Shown: positions 1-6,111, numbered from the stretch's first letter. The stretch is DNA of 6,111 nt from Bordetella parapertussis (GCA_945900695.1 CAMDJU010000165.1:1-6111); one strand, 5' to 3'. Program-made: numbers and translations. The notes: generated from the sequence alone by a model not told the origin.

Positions 1-329
1 AGCCCTTGTTCCTTAACTGCACTGATGATGTCGGCCAAGCCATCGTCCACCACACTCGCCTCAACAAAAAATGGGGTGTTGTGCTTCAGGCAGGCTTGCA
101 TGGCAGCCACATGAAGAAGTGGCGGCAGAGAAATCACCACACCACCAAATGCCTGCTGCTGCATGGTTTCTGCATAGTCGCTATGCACTTGGATGCCATA
201 AATGGTCTGGGCTTCTAGGCGCCTGTCCTCGCGAACATCCACCCCCACAATGTCTTGAAAGCCCAAAGCTTGTAAACAGCGTATGCGGCGCTTGCCCATT
301 GAGCCCAAGCCGATCACTAAAAATTTCAT
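1..329 (-). CDS. Gfo/Idh/MocA-family oxidoreductase (partial, N-terminal 109 residues)
   Basis: Probable NAD(P)-dependent sugar oxidoreductase, cut by the left edge; only the N-terminal Rossmann domain is visible. Seen: it starts MKFLVIGLGSMGKRR, with the dinucleotide-binding glycines at residues 7-12, an acidic residue closing the second strand (D31 in VGVDVRED), and the family's VVISLPPLLHV segment at 64-73. Where typical family members have the EKP motif, this protein reads FFVEASVV (E90-A91-S92), so the usual lysine is absent. The ATG overlaps the stop of the upstream acetyltransferase gene as ATGA, and a good Shine-Dalgarno sequence precedes it. Family knowledge: legionaminic acid loci, such as the C. 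jejuni ptm locus, carry an oxidoreductase of this sort (PtmF, from memory) implicated in making the glucosamine-phosphate precursor. That role is inferred here. The substrate-binding domain lies outside the window. Confidence 0.85.
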   Translation of the reverse strand, partial: MKFLVIGLGSMGKRRIRCLQALGFQDIVGVDVREDRRLEAQTIYGIQVHSDYAETMQQQAFGGVVISLPPLLHVAAMQACLKHNTPFFVEASVVDDGLADIISAVKEQG

Positions 330-1006
330 GGTGTTGTTCCCTTGGGTGTGTTGGGTATGGCGCGGGCTGGTGTACCCACCAACCGCTGATGGTCACCATG
401 GCAGTGCAGAACCACTGAACCCGCCCCCACAGTGCAATGGCTGCCTAAGCTCACGCCTTGAATCAGCACCGCCCCTGCGCCTATGAAGGTGTGGGTGCCC
501 AAGTGGACGTTTCCGCAGAGAATCGCTCCACAGGCCACATGGCTGTGTGGACCGATCTGGCACCCATGGTCTATGCGGGCGCCGGTGTTGACCAAGGTGT
601 TAGCGCCCAACTGCACGCAAGTTTGAACCACAGCCCCAGCCATGATTTGCACACCTTCGCCGACAAGGACATCTGGGGCGACCCAACTGAAGGGGTGTAC
701 CAAGGCTGGAAACACGTAACCCATTTGAGCATAAGTGTCGAAGACACGTTGTCTTGGTTCAGGTGTTTGGACAAAGCCAACGCCATTGGCCAAAAAAATA
801 TCGGTAGACAAATGTTGTGCAAGCACATTGGCATCGTCCCATACAGCCAGACCTTGCCACTCCCATACCGATTGCGCCAACAGTGCGGGGTCGCTCACGC
901 CCAGCACTTCACATTGGAGTTCACGCAACAAGGCCAGCACCACGCTGGCATGGCCGCCAGCACCCAGCAACACCCAGGGTTTGCTTTGCAGTTTGTGGCT
1001 GTTCAT
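326..1006 (-). CDS. neuD: NeuD/PglD-type sugar acetyltransferase, candidate LegH
   Basis: A 226-residue acetyl-CoA-dependent acetyltransferase of the NeuD/PglD family. Seen: an N-terminal nucleotide-sugar-binding fold with VLLGAGGHASVV at 12-23, followed from about residue 104 by hexapeptide-repeat (left-handed beta-helix) sequence such as GEGVQIMAGAVV, IGPHSHVACGAI and LGTHTFIGAGAVLI, ending with GTPAR at 211-215. H147 in the segment RIDHGCQIG sits where PglD-type enzymes have their catalytic base. The start at 1006 is chosen because GAGGHA then falls near the N-terminus, as usual, and because the ATG overlaps the LegI stop as ATGA. Family members N-acetylate 4-amino nucleotide sugars (PglD) or O-acetylate sialic acid (NeuD). 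Since no other acetyltransferase is present here and LegC makes a 4-amine, I infer N4 acetylation of the GDP-4-amino sugar (the LegH step). O-acetylation of the final product is the main alternative. Confidence 0.88.
   Translation of the reverse strand: MNSHKLQSKPWVLLGAGGHASVVLALLRELQCEVLGVSDPALLAQSVWEWQGLAVWDDANVLAQHLSTDIFLANGVGFVQTPEPRQRVFDTYAQMGYVFPALVHPFSWVAPDVLVGEGVQIMAGAVVQTCVQLGANTLVNTGARIDHGCQIGPHSHVACGAILCGNVHLGTHTFIGAGAVLIQGVSLGSHCTVGAGSVVLHCHGDHQRLVGTPARAIPNTPKGTTP
338..343 (-). promoter_or_regulatory. Shine-Dalgarno site of the Gfo/Idh gene
   Basis: On the minus strand the sequence reads AAGGGA, then 8 bases, then the ATG at 329. It lies inside the last codons of the upstream acetyltransferase gene. 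It supports the chosen start and suggests that this gene can be initiated independently as well as by ATGA coupling. Confidence 0.6.
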
Positions 1007-2088
1007 GTTTGTATGGCTTCGCCAGCGGCAAAGTCGTGTTGTGCAACGCAGCCTATGAGTTGCCACAAGTCTTGTGGTGGCAAACCTTGGCCGCTGCGCG
1101 CTGTTTCCAGATCTTCGCGGGTGAAGGTGTGTCCTTTGGCAATGGAGCGCGCAGCCACCACTTGTTTGCGCGCTGCCAAGCGGGTATTGAGTTCGCTGGG
1201 TTGAGGTACTTTATGACCATGACCCATGGCAACTTCCAGTTGTCGAATAGCTTTCACCATCAGGGCAAATTCAACGGGCTCTAGAGAGGCGCGGTGGTCG
1301 GGGCCTTGCATATTGCAGTCAAGGGTGAGGTGTTTTTCAATCACACGGGCGCCGCGCGCGACTGCAGCAATGGGAATGGCTGTGCCCTGGGTGTGGTCCG
1401 AATAGCCCACAGGTAAATGAAATGCATCGCGCAGTGTGTCCATGCTGCGCAAGTTCACTTCGGTCATGGGGGTGGGGTATTGCGAAGTGCAGTGCAGCAG
1501 CGTGACCTGCGAGGCCAACAAGCTGCGATCAGCTTGCGTTACCCAGTGTGACCAAACGGCTTCCATGTGCTGGGGTTCGTGGGTGTAGTGCAAGCTGTGG
1601 TGAATCACCGCCAATGCTTGTTCCACCTCTGACAATGTGGCCATGCCAGTGGATACCACCAGCGGCAGACCACTGTGTGCGCAGGCCCACAAAAAAGGGG
1701 CGTTGGTCAAGTCGCCAGATGACACTTTGAGCATAGGCAGTTGAAGCGTTTGCAAAAACTTCAAGCTGACCAAGTCAAAAGGTGTTGATAAGAAGTTGAT
1801 GCCCTGCTTTTGGGCGTGTTGCTGCAGCGGTGCATGCCACTCAAAGGGCAACTCCAGCTTTTTGAGCATGGCGTGTTGGGACTCGCTTGCAGACGTGGTT
1901 TCGGTTTGATAGGAGGCTTTGGGTGCGGTTGGGCTGGCCAAGCGGTCTGCTTGAAAAGTTTGAAACTTCACCGCGTCGGCGCCTGCGCTGGCAGCGGCAT
2001 CTACCAGTTGCATGGCCAAGTCCAACTGGCCGTTGTGGTTCACTCCGGCTTCGGCAATCACATAAACGTGCTGGGGTTCAAACGACAT
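1003..2088 (-). CDS. legI: N,N'-diacetyllegionaminate synthase (NeuB family)
   Basis: A 361-residue cytoplasmic synthase that condenses 2,4-diacetamido-2,4,6-trideoxymannose with phosphoenolpyruvate to give diacetyllegionaminic acid. Seen: a TIM-barrel domain with IAEAGVNHNG (11-20), DAVKFQTF (38-45), STPFD (101-105), KVSSGDLTN (121-129), STGMA (146-150), LHCTSQYPTP (198-207), GYSDHT (228-233), EKHLTLD (251-257) and GPDHRAS (262-268). H232 and H253 match the two metal-binding histidines of NeuB enzymes. A C-terminal SAF (antifreeze-like) domain covers about 303-361. The ATG at 2088 overlaps the end of legG by 11 bases and has an AGGGG ribosome site 6 bases upstream; the frame stays open further upstream but only through legG. 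NeuB motifs alone do not separate sialic from legionaminic acid synthases. The legB/legC neighbours decide for the latter. Confidence 0.92.
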   Translation of the reverse strand: MSFEPQHVYVIAEAGVNHNGQLDLAMQLVDAAASAGADAVKFQTFQADRLASPTAPKASYQTETTSASESQHAMLKKLELPFEWHAPLQQHAQKQGINFLSTPFDLVSLKFLQTLQLPMLKVSSGDLTNAPFLWACAHSGLPLVVSTGMATLSEVEQALAVIHHSLHYTHEPQHMEAVWSHWVTQADRSLLASQVTLLHCTSQYPTPMTEVNLRSMDTLRDAFHLPVGYSDHTQGTAIPIAAVARGARVIEKHLTLDCNMQGPDHRASLEPVEFALMVKAIRQLEVAMGHGHKVPQPSELNTRLAARKQVVAARSIAKGHTFTREDLETARSGQGLPPQDLWQLIGCVAQHDFAAGEAIQT

Positions 2089-3247
2089 GGGCAGCCCCTG
2101 AATCGAAAAATACTTTAACAGTGGTGAGGGGGCATGTCTGCAAAACAGCCAGCATCTTCTGCGCTGCATGTCCGTCCCCATAGGGGTTCACAACGCTGCG
2201 ACAAAACTCAGAAAAATCGGTGGACAAGGCCTGGTTGATGGCGCTTCCTACAGAGACTGTATCGGTTTCTGTGTTAGTGACGGAGGCAGGCTGCAATCGA
2301 CCTAACTGGCGAATACCCACATTGATGGTGGGAATTCCAAACGAGGGTGCTTCAATCAATCCACTTGATGAGTTGCCCACAACAAAGGAAGCGTACTTGA
2401 GGGCGCTCAGGTACTTCACCATGCCCAGCGATGCAAAGGCTTTGACGCGCAGTGGGCGGCGCATGGCTTCAAGCTTGATAGCCTCGATGAAGGCCGTGTT
2501 GCCTTCGTCGGCATTGGGGTAGGTGACAAGCACTTGTAAATGTGGGTGGGCTTCCAAAGCTTGCAAAATGTTTTGCAAGGTGTTCAAACCATCCTCCTGA
2601 CCTAAGGTGGCAGGGTGGTAGGTGAGAACGGCAAAGGGCAAAGTTGGGTCAAACCCCAGGGCCGACAGAAGATCGCTTAGCGACATCAGTGTTGTGCGGC
2701 GAATCGCGTCCAGTCCAAACGCACCGACGCAATGCACCGCGTGGGGTGCCTCACCCATTTGAATAACACGCTGCCGATGTTGCTCGGTTGACACGCCGTG
2801 GATGTGAGCCAGTTTGGTGATGGCGTGTCGGGTGGCATCATCGTTTGCACCTTGCGTGATTTCGCCGCCATGCAAATGGGCAATTGGAATACCCAAGAAG
2901 TGGGCTGCTTGCGCAGCTGCCATGGCTTCAAAACGGTCGCCCAAAACCACCAAAATATCTGGTTTCATGGCGGACAATGCCTGCGCTATTTCAATGACCC
3001 CACGACCAACCGCCTGAGCAATGTCCAAGGCTTGGTCGCCAGTCAGTTGAAGGTCAACACGTTGGTCGATGCGAAAGCCATCTTTCTCGATGTGACGCCA
3101 AGTGTCACCGTGCTTGGCTGAGAGGTGCATGCCACTCACCAGTGTTTGCAGTGTCAATTCACCATGGGCTTGAATGTCTTTCATCAGCCAAAAGAGCAAA
3201 CCGTAGTCGGCCCTTGAGCCCGTGAAAACTGCAATGGCGCGTTTCAT
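2078..3247 (-). CDS. legG: Hydrolysing nucleotide-sugar 2-epimerase (LegG/NeuC)
   Basis: A 389-residue enzyme of the WecB/NeuC superfamily. It inverts C2 of the nucleotide-linked diacetylbacillosamine and releases the nucleotide, giving the free 2,4-diacetamido-2,4,6-trideoxymannose used by LegI. Seen: FTGSRADYGLL at 8-18 (nucleotide-binding N-terminus), SGMHLSAKHG at 38-47, VLGDRFE at 101-107, HLHGGE at 124-129 with D136/D137 and H141 following, VTYPNADEG at 241-249, GNSSSGLIEAP at 291-301 and NPYGDG at 354-359. These are hallmarks of the NeuC branch with its two glycosyltransferase-B-like domains. The start at 3247 puts FTGSRADYG in the normal place and overlaps the legC stop as ATGA; the frame is open 76 codons further upstream, but that stretch lies inside legC. 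No clear Shine-Dalgarno precedes it, so it probably depends on coupling. Sequence alone cannot separate a GDP- from a UDP-linked substrate; the PtmE-like neighbour favours GDP. Confidence 0.92.
   Translation of the reverse strand: MKRAIAVFTGSRADYGLLFWLMKDIQAHGELTLQTLVSGMHLSAKHGDTWRHIEKDGFRIDQRVDLQLTGDQALDIAQAVGRGVIEIAQALSAMKPDILVVLGDRFEAMAAAQAAHFLGIPIAHLHGGEITQGANDDATRHAITKLAHIHGVSTEQHRQRVIQMGEAPHAVHCVGAFGLDAIRRTTLMSLSDLLSALGFDPTLPFAVLTYHPATLGQEDGLNTLQNILQALEAHPHLQVLVTYPNADEGNTAFIEAIKLEAMRRPLRVKAFASLGMVKYLSALKYASFVVGNSSSGLIEAPSFGIPTINVGIRQLGRLQPASVTNTETDTVSVGSAINQALSTDFSEFCRSVVNPYGDGHAAQKMLAVLQTCPLTTVKVFFDSGAAHVV
2095..2099 (-). promoter_or_regulatory. Shine-Dalgarno site of legI
   Basis: The minus strand reads AGGGG, 6 bases before the ATG at 2088, within the final codons of legG. 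It fixes the legI start against the longer open frame, which begins 31 codons earlier. It also allows legI to be initiated directly, although the genes overlap by 11 bases. Confidence 0.6.
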
Positions 3248-4395
3248 GCTGAGCGAGCAGCTGGTACGCCGCTGGGTAGATTCACCAAGGTATCGAACAA
3301 ATGCGCTGTCTGTGGCAATGGACCACGCAAACAAGCGGCGTACATGGGCAACAGATGCATGGGTGTCCAACTGGGCCGTGACAAGATGCCGTGACTGTGC
3401 AGGTGGTTCAGTAAAGCGTCTCTTTGATAACGGCTTTGACACTGAACAGCATTGAGCCAAAAATTCGATTGGCATCCCTCAGGCTCGTCAATAAACTGCC
3501 AATCGCTGTCAGCAAGAAAGGCTTTGTAGGCCATGGCCAATTCGCGCTTGGTTTTGATAAACCCTGTCAGTTGTTCGAGTTGGGCGCAACCCAGCGCGGC
3601 GTTGATGTTGGGCATGCGGTAGTTGAATGCCAATTCATCGTGAACAAAGTCATAGGCATGGGCTTGTTTGGCTGTGGTGGTGAGGTGCTTGATTCGAGCA
3701 GCCAATAAGGGGCTGCTGGCTAAAACGGCACCTCCACCTCCGGTGGTGATGGTCTTGTTGCCGTTGAAACTCAATGTGCCCAGTGCGCCCACAGTGCCGG
3801 TGTGCTGACCTTTGTACAAGCTACCCAAAGACTCTGCGGCGTCTTCAATCAATACCAGCTGCCAATCGCGGCAAACAGCGACCAGGCCGTCAAGGTCGGC
3901 GGGATGGCCAAAGGTGTGCATGGGCAAGGCTGCTTTGATGGCGCGCATGGAATCGGTGTGCCGACATTGGCCATGGTCGTCGATAAATGCATGCTCGTCC
4001 AGCCATTGGCGCATGGCCAACGGCGACAAACCCAAAGTGTGTGCATCAACATCCACAAAAACGGGGTCGGCACCACAATAACGTATGGCATTACATGTGG
4101 CGACAAAAGTCAGAGATTGCGTGATGACCAAGTCACCAACGCCAACACCGCTTGCAACCAAGGCCACATGCAGAGCTGCCGTACCGTTGACCGTGGCAAC
4201 CGCTTGTTGGCTGCCTGTGTAATGGGCCAGATCTGTTTCAAATTGGTTGACAAACTTACCCACGCTTGACACATACGTCGAATCGATGGCTTCATTCACA
4301 TAGTCTTTTTCGCGGCCTGTAAAAATCGGCTCGTGCAGCGCAATTGGGCCATGGCTGCCATACACCTCGCGGATAAATGAAACCAGTTGATCCAT
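3244..4395 (-). CDS. legC: LegC-family PLP-dependent sugar aminotransferase
   Basis: A 383-residue aminotransferase of the DegT/DnrJ/EryC1 fold type I group. It transfers an amino group to C4 of the 4-keto-6-deoxy sugar made by LegB, with pyridoxal phosphate as cofactor. Seen: EPIFTGREKDYV near the N-terminus (22-33), VNGTAALHVAL at 69-79 (cofactor phosphate contact), THTFGHPADL-like segment MHTFGHPADL at 159-168, IEDAAES at 183-189 with D185 for the pyridine nitrogen, and SFNGNKTITTGGGG at 209-222, where K214 is the expected Schiff-base lysine. RPSWTPMHLLPMY at 340-352 is typical of the C-terminal part of LegC proteins. The ATG at 4395 lies 3 bases after the legB stop; the stop overlaps legG by 4 bases. 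No strong ribosome site is seen. All key residues are present and nothing looks broken. Confidence 0.93.
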   Translation of the reverse strand: MDQLVSFIREVYGSHGPIALHEPIFTGREKDYVNEAIDSTYVSSVGKFVNQFETDLAHYTGSQQAVATVNGTAALHVALVASGVGVGDLVITQSLTFVATCNAIRYCGADPVFVDVDAHTLGLSPLAMRQWLDEHAFIDDHGQCRHTDSMRAIKAALPMHTFGHPADLDGLVAVCRDWQLVLIEDAAESLGSLYKGQHTGTVGALGTLSFNGNKTITTGGGGAVLASSPLLAARIKHLTTTAKQAHAYDFVHDELAFNYRMPNINAALGCAQLEQLTGFIKTKRELAMAYKAFLADSDWQFIDEPEGCQSNFWLNAVQCQSRYQRDALLNHLHSHGILSRPSWTPMHLLPMYAACLRGPLPQTAHLFDTLVNLPSGVPAARSA

Positions 4396-4398
4396 GGC

Positions 4399-5379
4399 TT
4401 AGACGTTGTAAATGCCAGTTTTGTATTTGGCCAGATTGTGGGGTTGCGTAAACCATTCGATGGTCTTTGTCAGGCCCTCGCGCAAGCCCACTTGGGCTTG
4501 GTAGCCCGTGAGTTGCTGTATTTTTTGGTTGTCGCACCACAAGCGAAAAACCTCAGATTGGCTGGGTCGCAAGCGTGCGTCATCGCTGACAAACTCCACA
4601 TGGCTGTGCATGATGTCCTTGATCATGTTCAGGGTGTCACCCACACTAATCTCGGTGTTGGAACCTATATTGACCACTTCGCCAATCGCTCCAGCACTTT
4701 GCGCCAACTGCGCAAACCCTTCGCAGGTGTCACTGACAAAATTGAAGTCGCGTGTGGGGGTGGTGTCGCCCAACTTGATTTGCGCCACACCGCTGGCTAT
4801 TTGACCAATGATGGTTGGGATAACTGCGCGGGCGGACTGCCGTGGACCGTAGGTGTTGAAGGGGCGCGCCACGGTGAGTGGCAAACCAAATGCATGGTGA
4901 AAACTCATCGCAATGGCGTCCGCCCCAATTTTGGAGGCGCTGTAAGGTGACTGAGGCTGCAAGGGATGTGCTTCGTTGATCGGAACGTACTGCGCGGTTC
5001 CGTAAACCTCGCTGGTGGACGTGTGGATGAAACGCTCGACACCGTTATCCAAAGCTGCCTGGCACATGTTCAGTGTTCCGTTGACGTTGGTGTCCACATA
5101 GCTTTGCGGCGCCACGTAGGAATAGGGGATGGCGATGAGTGCCGCCAAATGAAACACCTGGCCCACATCCTTGGTAATGTGGCGGCAAAAATGCGGGTCA
5201 CGCACATCGCCACTGACCACCTCAATGTCGCTCAAGCAAGAAAGGTCCTCCAGCCAGCCCCAGTGGTTGAATGAGTTGTACTGACTCAGGGCCTTGACGG
5301 CATGACCCTGCCGCACCAATAGCTCGGTGAGGTGTGAGCCGATGAAGCCATCGGCACCAGTGATCAGGGTTTTTTTCAT
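4399..5379 (-). CDS. legB: NAD-dependent nucleotide-sugar 4,6-dehydratase LegB
   Basis: A 326-residue extended short-chain dehydrogenase/reductase that turns a GDP- (or UDP-) GlcNAc into its 4-keto-6-deoxy form, the committed step. Seen: the NAD-binding TGADGFIGSHL at 7-17, SGDVRD at 56-61, FHLAALIAIPYSY at 76-88, STSEVYG at 121-127, and the catalytic pair Y146/K150 in PYSASK, then ARPFNTYGPRQSARAVIPTI at 171-190. The STSEVYGTAQYVPI and FNTYGPRQSARAVIPT segments are characteristic of the LegB branch. It has serine where RmlB has the aspartate of its TDE triad, which I believe is normal for LegB. The frame is open 29 codons upstream, but ATG at 5379 is preferred: it starts MKKTLITGADG directly at the first beta strand and falls one base after the upstream stop (TGA-C-ATG). 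A run of seven A follows the start codon. No clear Shine-Dalgarno is seen. Confidence 0.94.
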   Translation of the reverse strand: MKKTLITGADGFIGSHLTELLVRQGHAVKALSQYNSFNHWGWLEDLSCLSDIEVVSGDVRDPHFCRHITKDVGQVFHLAALIAIPYSYVAPQSYVDTNVNGTLNMCQAALDNGVERFIHTSTSEVYGTAQYVPINEAHPLQPQSPYSASKIGADAIAMSFHHAFGLPLTVARPFNTYGPRQSARAVIPTIIGQIASGVAQIKLGDTTPTRDFNFVSDTCEGFAQLAQSAGAIGEVVNIGSNTEISVGDTLNMIKDIMHSHVEFVSDDARLRPSQSEVFRLWCDNQKIQQLTGYQAQVGLREGLTKTIEWFTQPHNLAKYKTGIYNV

Positions 5380-5380
5380 G

Positions 5381-6111
5381 TCAGTTGATTTTGAATTGAT
5401 CGGCTGCCACCAAGTAATCTGCTTCACGGCCCACATCAATCCAAGGCTCATGCATGGGAAAGACAATGGTCTTGTGCTGGGAGGCCATCAGCTGTTGAAA
5501 CAGCGAAGGCATATCGCAGTAGGTTTGGGGCTGAAGTTGCGCCACGGCCAGTGGGCTGAGTACATAGATGCCTGCATTGACCAAGGTCCGAGTGGTGGGT
5601 TTTTCGTCAATCCCAATGATGTCTGCGCCGTTGGTGTTGACGACGCCAAATGGATGTTGCCATTCAAAGTTGCGTACCGCCATAGTAGCCACAGCTTGGT
5701 TGTTCAGATGAAAGTCCAAAATTTCAGCATAGTTCACTTGGGTGAGCACATCGCCGTTGGTAATGACGATGGGGTCGCTGGGCAGCGGGTCAATCAGACT
5801 GAGTGAGCCTCCTGTGCCCAAGGGCTCTGTTTCGTGGACATAGTTGATGGACACATTGAACTGTCGGCCGTTGCCAAAGTAATTGGTGATCACTTCTGCC
5901 AAGTAATTGACTGAAATGATGAAGTTTGAAAACCCATTGAGCTTTGCGCGCTCGATGATGTGTTCCAGCATGGGTTTACCCGCCACGCGCAACATTGGCT
6001 TGGGGCATGCTTCGGTATAGGGGCGCAGGCGCTTGCCCATGCCACCCGCCATGATGACCAAGGTGTTGGGTCGCTGGTTGGTAGTGATGACGGTGGACCA
6101 AATGTGCAAAC
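5381..6111 (-). CDS. ptmE: PtmE-type sugar-1-phosphate nucleotidyltransferase (5' partial)
   Basis: Nucleotidyltransferase domain (NTP_transferase family) that joins a sugar-1-phosphate to an NTP; in C. jejuni PtmE makes GDP-glucosamine from glucosamine-1-phosphate and GTP. Its start lies beyond the right edge. The first complete codon is TTG (6109-6107), which is unlikely to be the true start. Counting from it, seen are VIMAGGMGKRLRP (18-30), the nucleotide-binding loop; CPKPML (35-40); EPLGTGGSLSL (95-105); TNGDVL (117-122) with the metal-binding aspartate D120; IDEKP (167-171); NAGIYVL (178-184); and PWIDVG (222-227), where D225 would be the second metal ligand. The leading residues LHIWSTVITTNQRPN resemble the linker that follows paired CBS domains in PtmE-like proteins, so a regulatory CBS pair probably precedes it outside the window. 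It ends one base before legB. Specificity for GTP is inferred from context. Confidence 0.85.
   Translation of the reverse strand, partial: LHIWSTVITTNQRPNTLVIMAGGMGKRLRPYTEACPKPMLRVAGKPMLEHIIERAKLNGFSNFIISVNYLAEVITNYFGNGRQFNVSINYVHETEPLGTGGSLSLIDPLPSDPIVITNGDVLTQVNYAEILDFHLNNQAVATMAVRNFEWQHPFGVVNTNGADIIGIDEKPTTRTLVNAGIYVLSPLAVAQLQPQTYCDMPSLFQQLMASQHKTIVFPMHEPWIDVGREADYLVAADQFKIN

Larger units (their letters stand above)
1..6111 (-). other. Legionaminic acid biosynthesis operon (internal part)
   Basis: All seven genes run in one direction. The junctions, in transcription order, are a 1-base gap (ptmE-legB), a 3-base gap (legB-legC), a 4-base ATGA overlap (legC-legG), an 11-base overlap (legG-legI), an ATGA overlap (legI-neuD) and an ATGA overlap (neuD-oxidoreductase). 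There is no room for an internal promoter or terminator outside coding sequence, and none was seen. Both ends of the operon are outside the window, including the promoter and probably the CMP-sugar synthetase gene. Confidence 0.85.

Noticed and set aside
458..1204. A 248-codon open frame on the plus strand.
   Set aside because: It lies opposite the neuD and legI genes, whose motifs are clear. Its translation shows no domain, and it has no sensible operon context.
1003..2088. Annotation as sialic acid (N-acetylneuraminate) synthase with a sialic acid pathway.
   Set aside because: The adjacent LegB dehydratase and LegC aminotransferase are not needed for sialic acid and are diagnostic of the 6-deoxy-diamino route.
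2089..2099. A GGGC/GCCC inverted repeat just before the legI start, as a possible hairpin hiding the ribosome site.
   Set aside because: The two arms are separated by a single base, too short a loop to fold. It is explained by the Shine-Dalgarno site plus coding sequence.
3248..3475. A possible 76-residue N-terminal extension of LegG.
   Set aside because: The extension overlaps the legC coding sequence and shows no domain. The family N-terminus (FTGSRADYG) begins right after the internal ATG at 3247.
4387..4950. A 187-codon open frame on the plus strand.
   Set aside because: It is antisense to legB, which carries intact dehydratase motifs. The frame is open only because of the codon pattern of the real gene.
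5370..5376. A run of seven A (minus strand) right after the legB start codon, as a possible phase-variation or slippage site.
   Set aside because: Seven bases is short for a contingency tract, it simply encodes Lys-Lys-Thr, and the legB frame is intact.
5327..5806. A 159-codon open frame on the plus strand, crossing the ptmE-legB junction.
   Set aside because: It is antisense to conserved nucleotidyltransferase and dehydratase sequence, and no recognisable motif is present.

Overview
The window is one co-directional, minus-strand block of seven protein genes with essentially no non-coding DNA. It reads from high to low coordinates. The gene content matches the biosynthetic module for N,N'-diacetyllegionaminic acid, a bacterial nonulosonic acid related to sialic acid that decorates flagella, capsule or LPS. 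All gene assignments come from reading motifs in the translations, with no database search. The organism is probably a Gram-negative proteobacterium. Moderate GC with frequent CAA/CAG and TTG codons, and the general flavour of the proteins, suggest Betaproteobacteria (Burkholderiales/Comamonadaceae-like), but this is only an inference.

Layout in transcription order: a sugar-1-phosphate nucleotidyltransferase of the PtmE type (6111-5381, 5' end outside the window); the NAD-dependent 4,6-dehydratase LegB (5379-4399); the PLP aminotransferase LegC (4395-3244); the hydrolysing nucleotide-sugar 2-epimerase LegG/NeuC (3247-2078); the nonulosonate synthase LegI/NeuB (2088-1003); a NeuD/PglD-type left-handed beta-helix acetyltransferase (1006-326); and the N-terminal 109 residues of a Gfo/Idh/MocA oxidoreductase (329-1, running off the left edge). 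Neighbouring genes either overlap (4, 11, 4 and 4 bases) or are 1-3 bases apart, so this is a single translationally coupled operon. Its promoter lies beyond the right edge and its terminator beyond the left edge.

Proposed flow, by analogy with the reconstituted Campylobacter jejuni GDP pathway: PtmE makes a GDP-amino-sugar; after N2 acetylation LegB makes the 4-keto-6-deoxy sugar; LegC transaminates C4; the NeuD/PglD-like enzyme is the best in-cluster candidate for N4 acetylation (the LegH step); LegG releases 2,4-diacetamido-2,4,6-trideoxymannose; LegI condenses it with phosphoenolpyruvate. The Gfo/Idh protein probably corresponds to the oxidoreductase found in ptm/leg loci and may act in precursor supply. 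The CMP-legionaminate synthetase (LegF/PtmB/NeuA type) is not in the window.

The plus strand holds no gene that can be supported: its open frames, some quite long, lie opposite conserved protein domains. No RNA genes, mobile elements, CRISPR arrays or long repeats were seen. This is a recognisable pathway and not an unknown system. The points most worth a second look are the EKP-to-EAS change in the oxidoreductase, the acetyltransferase assignment and the unplaced activation step.
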